A DNA stretch of 64,000 nt from Rhypophila decipiens (taxonomy: Eukaryota > Ascomycota > Sordariomycetes > Sordariales > Naviculisporaceae). A program made the position numbers and the translations under genes. The stretch's first letter is position 1. Each line of letters starts with the position of its first letter. Below the pieces are notes generated by a model. That model saw only the letters and a program-made list of their open reading frames with translations. It did no database searches and was not told where the DNA came from. The stretch is taken from positions 434,001 to 498,000 of the forward strand of contig MU858045.1 in the NCBI GenBank assembly GCA_033297075.1. Reading direction: 5' to 3'. Below are positions 59,007-64,000 of this stretch, piece after piece.

Positions 59007-59406
59007 GCAAATGTAACTCCATCAGGAAAGCGTGAGTTGACTGGACGGACTCGAAGTGGTAACAGTAGAAGACAGATGTGATTTATCAACAGCTGAAGAG
59101 ATGATTGGCATGGATTTATAATCTACAAGCAGACAAGTACTTGGGATACAAGAGGGAGAGTAGCATAACGGCCGTGTGTTTGCTGGCAGACCTCCAGATT
59201 GATATGAAGGCTTCATGTTGCGACATGTCAAGATATCCGCCTATGTATGATGAGTAACAACAAGTTCACCTAATAGCCCAGCCACATAGACATCTAACCA
59301 GAAGATGGAAAAGACAAGCATAGTACTACACGTCTTGCTAATTTACGCTTCGTACAAGATGCTCGAGCCCAGAGATCCCAGCTCCACATGCCCGGTGGGT
59401 CATTGA
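59007..59406. other. Intergenic region before the 5S gene
   Basis: Probably the 3' UTR of the DUF3605 gene and the 5' flank of the 5S rRNA gene. No open frame of note. Confidence 0.5.
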
Positions 59407-59410
59407 TATA
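59407..59410 (+). promoter_or_regulatory. TATA element of the 5S rRNA gene
   Basis: TATA lies 24-27 bases upstream of the mature 5S start. An upstream TATA near this position is needed for 5S transcription in Neurospora. Confidence 0.6.
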
Positions 59411-59433
59411 CCATGTGCGGAGTCTCCATCATC

Positions 59434-59552
59434 ACATACGACCATACGCACTGGAAAACTCGGGATCCCGTCCGCTCTCCCATAGATAAGCCAGTGACGG
59501 CCAGACTAGTACTCAGGTGGGTGACCACTGGGGAATCCCTGGTGTTGTATGT
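59434..59552 (+). rRNA. 5S ribosomal RNA, dispersed copy
   Basis: The 119-nt gene starts ACATACGACCATACGCACTGG and ends TGGTGTTGTATGT. Helix I closes fully (ACATACGAC with GTTGTATGT, one G-U pair). The conserved loop GGGATCCCGTCCGCTCTCCC and the internal promoter block around GATAAGCCAGTG are intact. In filamentous ascomycetes 5S genes are scattered singly, not linked to the rDNA, as here. It looks functional, not a pseudogene. Confidence 0.95.
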
Positions 59553-59556
59553 TTTT
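59552..59556 (+). terminator. RNA polymerase III terminator of 5S
   Basis: A run of five T directly at the 3' end of the 5S sequence, the normal Pol III stop. Confidence 0.8.
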
Positions 59557-60432
59557 GCCCCCTTTTTGTTCGTCAGTAAGAAGACATGACCGTCGGGAAC
59601 TGGACCTACTTTATAGTTCCGACTTATAAAATTGCCTTTTTAACCTAATAGAAACTCAGATTTTCTTCTTGGCTAGCCAATTCCAAAGTGACCTTTCACA
59701 GTGGAATTTGGGTCCCCCTTGACGAGCTTGTTGTGCATCTAGAGTCCTTTCACCATACATTACGTAAGCAGAAATAGGGGTACAAACAAAGGTTCAATAT
59801 TTTACTACCGAACACCAACCCCAAAGCAAAACCAGATAAGAGAATTTTTCCAATCTAAAAACTTCCCTACTGCCCGTTCACATAGATGGGCAGGGTTGTG
59901 GATAACCTGGGGAGCCGCAACACTTGGTCGCCGTTAAGTCAGCCTTGCCAGGGACCGATGGAATCTCGGCACTGTCCACAACTCCGTATCCTTAATTATC
60001 TATTCTCCTCATGATACCGAATGTATGATCAACTGGGCACTGTAGTATGAGCTACCGAGTATTTACACTCTGCTACTTGTAGTCATAGTTGCCGCCGGAG
60101 TTTTTCTCTACCTCCAAGGAATCCTTCCAAGAGAAAAGACGTTGAGCCATGTAACTCCAGATGCAGGGAAATCGAGCGATGTGTTTGGCTTGTAAATCTC
60201 GGGATGGGAATAGCTTCACTTAGCTACTCTAGTGCGGCTTGTTAGACGGTCTTACTGGGGCGAATTTCAGGGACCTTCCCGGTTTCCAGCCTGCCAGGGA
60301 CTAATTCCCGGACCAGACGGCACGACAATGCTTGGGTCGACGACGACGCTCTCATCTGCTCTGAAAAAAACCCCAAAGACTGAAGTGGGGACTGGATGAC
60401 CACCAAGTTTTGCGGTTGGGCACGTCTACATG
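59557..60432. other. Intergenic region between 5S and the first CVNH gene
   Basis: No gene is supported. It contains an 8-bp inverted repeat around an 88-nt unit at 59895-59982 (listed separately) and the upstream promoter region of the CVNH gene. Confidence 0.5.
59895..59982. repeat. 88-nt unit bounded by inverted repeats
   Basis: GTTGTGGA at the left end and TCCACAAC at the right end are exact reverse complements enclosing 72 GC-rich bases. The shape would suit a small structured RNA or a miniature inverted-repeat element. It has no tRNA arms and does not resemble 5S. Confidence 0.4.
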
Positions 60433-60438
60433 TATAAA
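60433..60438 (+). promoter_or_regulatory. TATA box of the first CVNH gene
   Basis: TATAAA lies about 150 bp before the ATG, at a distance like those in the other two CVNH copies. Confidence 0.6.
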
Positions 60439-60585
60439 TCCGGAAGACTCCCACCTCTGAAGTTGCCATCCGGATCTCTTCTCCAGTCGGTCCCCCCTCG
60501 AGCTCATCAACAAGACCAGCCAGCCCATCGTCCAGTCTCCAGCCCGGCAGTGTCAAAGTCAGTAGAGTCAACCCCAGCCGTCAAG

Positions 60586-61282
60586 ATGCAACTCTCAATC
60601 CTCACCCTCCTCCTCAGCGGCGTGGCCACTACTGTCCTCGCCGCCCCAGCTGCCCCCAAAACCAACGACCTAGTCCTCCAAGATAATGCCAGCCCGGGGC
60701 CCCTACCCAAACGCTCATTCATGGCATCATGCAATACCTGTGAGTTGGGCGCAAACCCCACGCGAGACTTGCACTGCCAGTGCCGTAATAACGCCGGCGC
60801 CTTGGTTCCCGCCTATCTCAACCTGGATAATTGTCTCGTTAATGATATGGGCGTGCCTAAATGGAGGAGGGGGTATGTACATCTCAGTTTCTGTGCAAGA
60901 GCTGGTGATATCAAATGCTAACCATTGACCCTGTGGGTTCAACATGAAAAATAGAGGCGGCTTCAGCGCATCATGCACGGGCTATCTGGGCATGAAACAG
61001 ACCGAATTGGTATTGAATACGCAGTGCAAGAATGGAAAGGGGGGTACTACGAAACATATCCTTCCTCTGAGTGAGTTTGCAAACCTACATGTACCCTTTG
61101 CATCTGTTTCTGTGTATCACACTGCTCCGAGATCTGCTGGGAGCACAGGTTTGGCATGCCTTGCCCTTTACTGTGAACTAACAAAACCCAACGAACTTGA
61201 ACTCTGGCTGACTCATAAACCTCGTGCTTTTGTAGACTATAACATCCACAACGATAACGGTGCTATGAGATGCGAACCTTAG
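60586..61282 (+). CDS. Secreted cyanovirin-N (CVNH) domain protein, copy 1
   Basis: The model has three exons, 60586-60872, 60955-61070 and 61236-61282, giving 149 residues. A signal peptide (MQLSILTLLLSGVATTVLA) is followed by a short propeptide ending in KR before SFMASCNTC, a Kex2-type site. The mature part is one CVNH fold of about 105 residues, two tandem repeats of the motif: SFMASCNTCELG...LHCQCRNNAG...AYLNLDNCLVN, then GFSASCTGYLG...LNTQCKNGKGG...LNYNIHNDNGAMRCEP. CVNH proteins are sugar-binding lectins; the target in fungi is largely unknown. Introns are GTATGT...ATAG (phase 2, between the two repeats) and GTGAGT...TGTAG (phase 1, before the last strand). The ATG at 60586 is the one that starts the signal peptide. 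The 3' end lies about 40 bp from the tail of an inverted CVNH relic. Confidence 0.9.
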
Positions 61283-61322
61283 GAGACCAAACAGACCTCA
61301 GCGGGCTACATACCCCACACGG

Positions 61323-61590
61323 CTATGTGGACGAGAACAGCTCATGGGAGTAATAAGAGGAGCTGGGCAAAAGGAAAGAGAAGGAGTGACGTACTCAAGT
61401 CGACTAGTATATTCGCCCATGCCGCCCCAGCCATTCTTATCTTTGCAAGTAAACATAGCCATAAACTTGTCACCTTTGAGCTCCTGATAGGCGACGCCGT
61501 CGCATGATCCGGAAAATCTTCCGCTGAGAAGGATCAAGTGTTATTAGTAAAGCTTCGATCACTTACTTAGGTACCACTCTCTTTTCGCAT
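61323..61590 (-). pseudogene. CVNH relic, copy 2 (truncated)
   Basis: On the minus strand, 61523-61395 encodes GRFSGSCDGVAYQ...DKFMAMFTCKDKNGWGGMG...RLE, clearly the second CVNH repeat. It is flanked by spliceable signals: a 43-bp intron (61566-61524, GTAAGT, CTAAT, CTCAG) before it, at the same position and phase as in copy 1, and GTACGT after it. What should be exon 1 is only ATG (61590) plus six codons and a TAA just before the donor, so the signal peptide and first repeat are missing. Downstream, splicing to CCCAG (61363) gives a short tail ending at 61323 without the NxNG-L-C last strand. A promoter-like TATAAA still stands 155 bp upstream. I read it as a gene that lost most of exon 1 and its last exon. 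A gene with a distant first exon is a less likely alternative. Confidence 0.65.
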
Positions 61591-61743
61591 CTTGCTGGAT
61601 TTGAGATTTGGGTTGGGACTTTTTTTGGAAAATGCCAGAGGGAGAGGCAAAGACAGTCAGGTAGGTAGCGACAGAAGCTGTTGGTGATGAGGGCACGACC
61701 ACAGGTTGAAGAAGTCTCGACTTGAGCGGCAGGACGTCGGGAC

Positions 61744-61749
61744 TTTATA
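61744..61749 (-). promoter_or_regulatory. TATA box of the CVNH relic
   Basis: TATAAA on the minus strand, about 155 bp upstream of the relic ATG, the same layout as the two intact CVNH genes. Confidence 0.5.
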
Positions 61750-62588
61750 CATGCTGCTCAGTCCAAGACCTTGCGTCTTTCGACTCTAAGTCCACGGTAT
61801 TGACGTACGTGGTGGATGCCGAGGCCAAAGAGGAACGAGTTGACAGTAGCATCGCCATCAATGCAACAGCAAGAGGACAGCAACCGTGGTGCCGGCCACA
61901 CCGGACCGGTTCAGTCATGAGAATAGCTGAACACAAGGAGAGACCGAGTGCACGGAGTAATTAGTGGTGCAAAAATGGAATTATTCTCGACACATTGATG
62001 CGCCCATTCTCGACAGGTGGCGGTGGTGTTGCAAAAGGATGCGATGTCCGGAGATGGAGAAAAAGCAAACATGGAGCGGAGAATTATCTTTGCTGTTCTT
62101 TTACAGTGGTCTTGCACGTGGACCGAATATTCTCACAACAATGGAAGGTTCGATGCTGCCCGTCATGGAGTATCAATTCACCGCCGGTCTTTTAAGTTGA
62201 TCGCACCTCCCCATCTGAGGAAGGTGTGCATAGACACATCCATCCCGAGTGGCCGGTCGCTAAACGGGGCTCAGCCTCCTCGACTCACCGTGACCGGATG
62301 AACGAACAGTAGTGTAAGTGTGTATAAAGTTTAATTCTCCACCACGACAGATCCATGTTTCATCCCGTCCCCGGGCAAGGCTGAAGATACAACGTTACTG
62401 ACAGCTAGGACCTGTCATGCGATGAGCCTCGGCGTCAACGATCGCAACTTTTCAGTCTCCACGATGATAGCAATAACGACGTAAACAGAGACTCGGAGAA
62501 AAAAAGGGGGGAATTTGCAGGTCCGGACCATGACTGAAGCTTTATCTCAAAAGCGTAGCTAGCTTGGAACTGACCAGAGCCTCGATTG
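61750..62588. other. Divergent intergenic region between CVNH relic and CVNH copy 3
   Basis: No gene is supported. It should contain the upstream control regions for both neighbours. Nothing else stands out. Confidence 0.5.
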
Positions 62589-62594
62589 TATAAA
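62589..62594 (+). promoter_or_regulatory. TATA box of CVNH copy 3
   Basis: TATAAA lies 131 bp before the ATG at 62720. Confidence 0.6.
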
Positions 62595-62719
62595 GACAGT
62601 AAGTTTTCCCATCAAGTCAAGTTCTCAGTTCTCAGCTCACCATCACCTCAGATTCACTCATTTTACTCCATCGTCTCCCAACCAGCCCACCTGCCCTCAG
62701 TCCTCCCACCTCGAACAAG

Positions 62720-63360
62720 ATGCAGTTCCTCAACCTAGCCCTCCTCATGGCCAGCGCCTCGGCCGTCCTCGCTAGCCCCGTGGCCACTCCCGCTCCCGCC
62801 GCGGCCGCGGCCGCGGCCCCGGCCCCCGGCTTCCTCGACCTCGTCCCCGAGTCGACCTCCTCAGGAAGTCTCAGCAAGCGCAGCTTCGTAGGCTCCTGCA
62901 GAAACTGCCAGATCGCACCCTACCCGTCCCAAAGAACCCAGGATCTCTCCTGCGACTGCAGAAACGAAAGGGGCGACTACATCATGGCCTACCTCAACCT
63001 CGACACCTGCTACATCAATAGCAACGGCACGCCCAAGCTGAAGAAGAACGGCAATCCCACTTTCAGCAGCGGCTGCCATTGGACCAACAAGGGAAAGCAG
63101 GTCGAGGGCAGCAAGTCGTGGATGGTCGAGTCTGAGTGCAGCAGGAATGGCAACGAGTGGATTAGATCAACTTGGGACCTGAGTATGTTTCTTTTTCTTT
63201 TTCCTTGTTATTTTTCATCTACCTGCTCTTCTCCAAACCTAACCCTTTCTATATTTGTTTTTACCACATATAAACTGACAACCCTCTCTCTCTCTCACAC
63301 ACTTCATTAGACAACAACATTCACAACTCCAACGGCAAATTGCGGTGCGACGCCGCTTAA
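62720..63360 (+). CDS. Secreted cyanovirin-N (CVNH) domain protein, copy 3
   Basis: The model has two exons, 62720-63182 and 63311-63360, giving 170 residues. A signal peptide (MQFLNLALLMASASAVLA) leads into an Ala/Pro-rich propeptide ending SLSKR before SFVGSCRNCQ, a likely Kex2 cut. The CVNH domain follows: SCDCRNERGDY, AYLNLDTCYINSNG, then SSGCHWTNKGKQ, ESECSRNGNEW and NNNIHNSNGKLRCDAA. The intron (128 bp, GTATGT...CATTAG) is phase 1 at exactly the place of the last intron in copy 1; the earlier intron of copy 1 is absent. Without splicing, the frame would run on into low-complexity Ser/Thr/Leu text and lose the final strand. It is diverged from copy 1 in sequence but keeps the same domain and processing layout. 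Role: secreted lectin, ligand unknown. Confidence 0.9.
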
Positions 63361-64000
63361 GATACCTATGGACCCAGCGCCAACATGGCTCTTAATCCAG
63401 TACGACCGACCGATGACCTACGCATCTACCTGACAACCACATTATGAGTATTAGTTCATAAGGGCTGTGAGTAAAGGGGGGTTACTTACTTGCTTCTTCT
63501 GTTACTTGGGGCTTCAATTGAGAAACGGAAAGTTGAAAGGGGGTTTGATGAAGGGGGGAAAAGCATATCATAATTTTTACCTCGTTATATTTCTTTGTAT
63601 ATACATACCTTAGTTTGGCTTCACTGTAATTTTGAGTGTACATGGTTTCTCATTCCTCCTCGTTTCTTTTCGCTAATTATCTCGCTGGCTCATTCATTCA
63701 CAATGGCATGCCACATCTGTACCATCATGTTTCTTCAACTACTATCTCTGAGTCTACCCACCCAGTCTTTAACACGAAATACCTACGTAACAATGTACCT
63801 CCCTACTGGAAATTAAGGGCACACCATGGAACTTCACACTACTTTACTGATGATACCTGATTTAATTACATGCATCTCTTTCGTCCCTATTGTTCATGAT
63901 CAACCGTCACTGCAGGGTATGATGACATGTCGTTCCAAATAGAACATCGCATTCTCAGCAAGCTAGCTCGTGCAAAAGTTCTCAAATATCTCAATAATTC
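63361..64000. other. Right edge, no gene seen
   Basis: Probably the 3' UTR of CVNH copy 3 followed by AT-rich intergenic DNA. Open frames here are short and unconvincing. Confidence 0.55.

Overview
The window comes from a filamentous ascomycete, most likely a Sordariomycete and plausibly in or near the Sordariales. The signs are short GT-AG introns with CTAAC-type branch sites, a dispersed single 5S rRNA gene of the Neurospora kind, an intron-containing nuclear tRNA-Ala, a velvet regulator, and a leashin (Woronin-body tether) locus, which occurs only in Pezizomycotina. No prokaryotic or viral gene and no intact transposon was seen.

Layout. 1-12443: a long stretch with no protein gene that I can support. 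12444-14142 (+): the velvet regulator velB, six exons. 14143-16859: intergenic, with low-complexity CCTACC/GCCT tracts, a GGT microsatellite and a two-unit telomere-like motif. 16860-16998 (+): tRNA-Ala(AGC) with a 66-nt intron. 18184-46190 (-): the leashin region, about 28 kb, read as two huge ORFs: a 2969-residue LAH-1-like protein, then a 6288-residue LAH-2-like protein carrying about 40 lysine-rich modules. Only 160 bp separate them, and that gap looks like an intron. 49002-50008 (+): stand-alone tandem FolB (dihydroneopterin aldolase family) protein. 51242-53463 (-): UTP-glucose-1-phosphate uridylyltransferase, with a 588-bp first intron. 57932-59006 (+): DUF3605 / GlcNAc-induced protein 1 homologue. 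59434-59552 (+): 5S rRNA. 60586-63360: a cyanovirin-N (CVNH) cluster of two secreted CVNH genes on the plus strand, with a broken third copy on the minus strand between them.

How the genes relate. They are not one pathway. velB controls development and secondary metabolism, leashin positions Woronin bodies at the septal pore or cell cortex, UGP1 feeds UDP-glucose into wall glucan and storage sugars, and the DUF3605 protein belongs to a family linked to GlcNAc response. The CVNH genes share promoter layout, a KR-S-F processing site and intron positions, so they are a local duplication family.

The most interesting feature is the LAH-1/LAH-2 junction. LAH-1 ends at a TAA lying inside a consensus GTGAGT donor. 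The gap then has no AG until TTCAG. Splicing to TTCAG breaks the reading frame, but splicing 8 nt further on, at CCAAAG, would fuse both ORFs into one protein of about 9260 residues. Whether leashin is split (as reported for Neurospora) or fused (as in most relatives) is tied in the literature to where Woronin bodies sit in the cell. All gene models here were made by eye from splice signals and family resemblance, without database searches.
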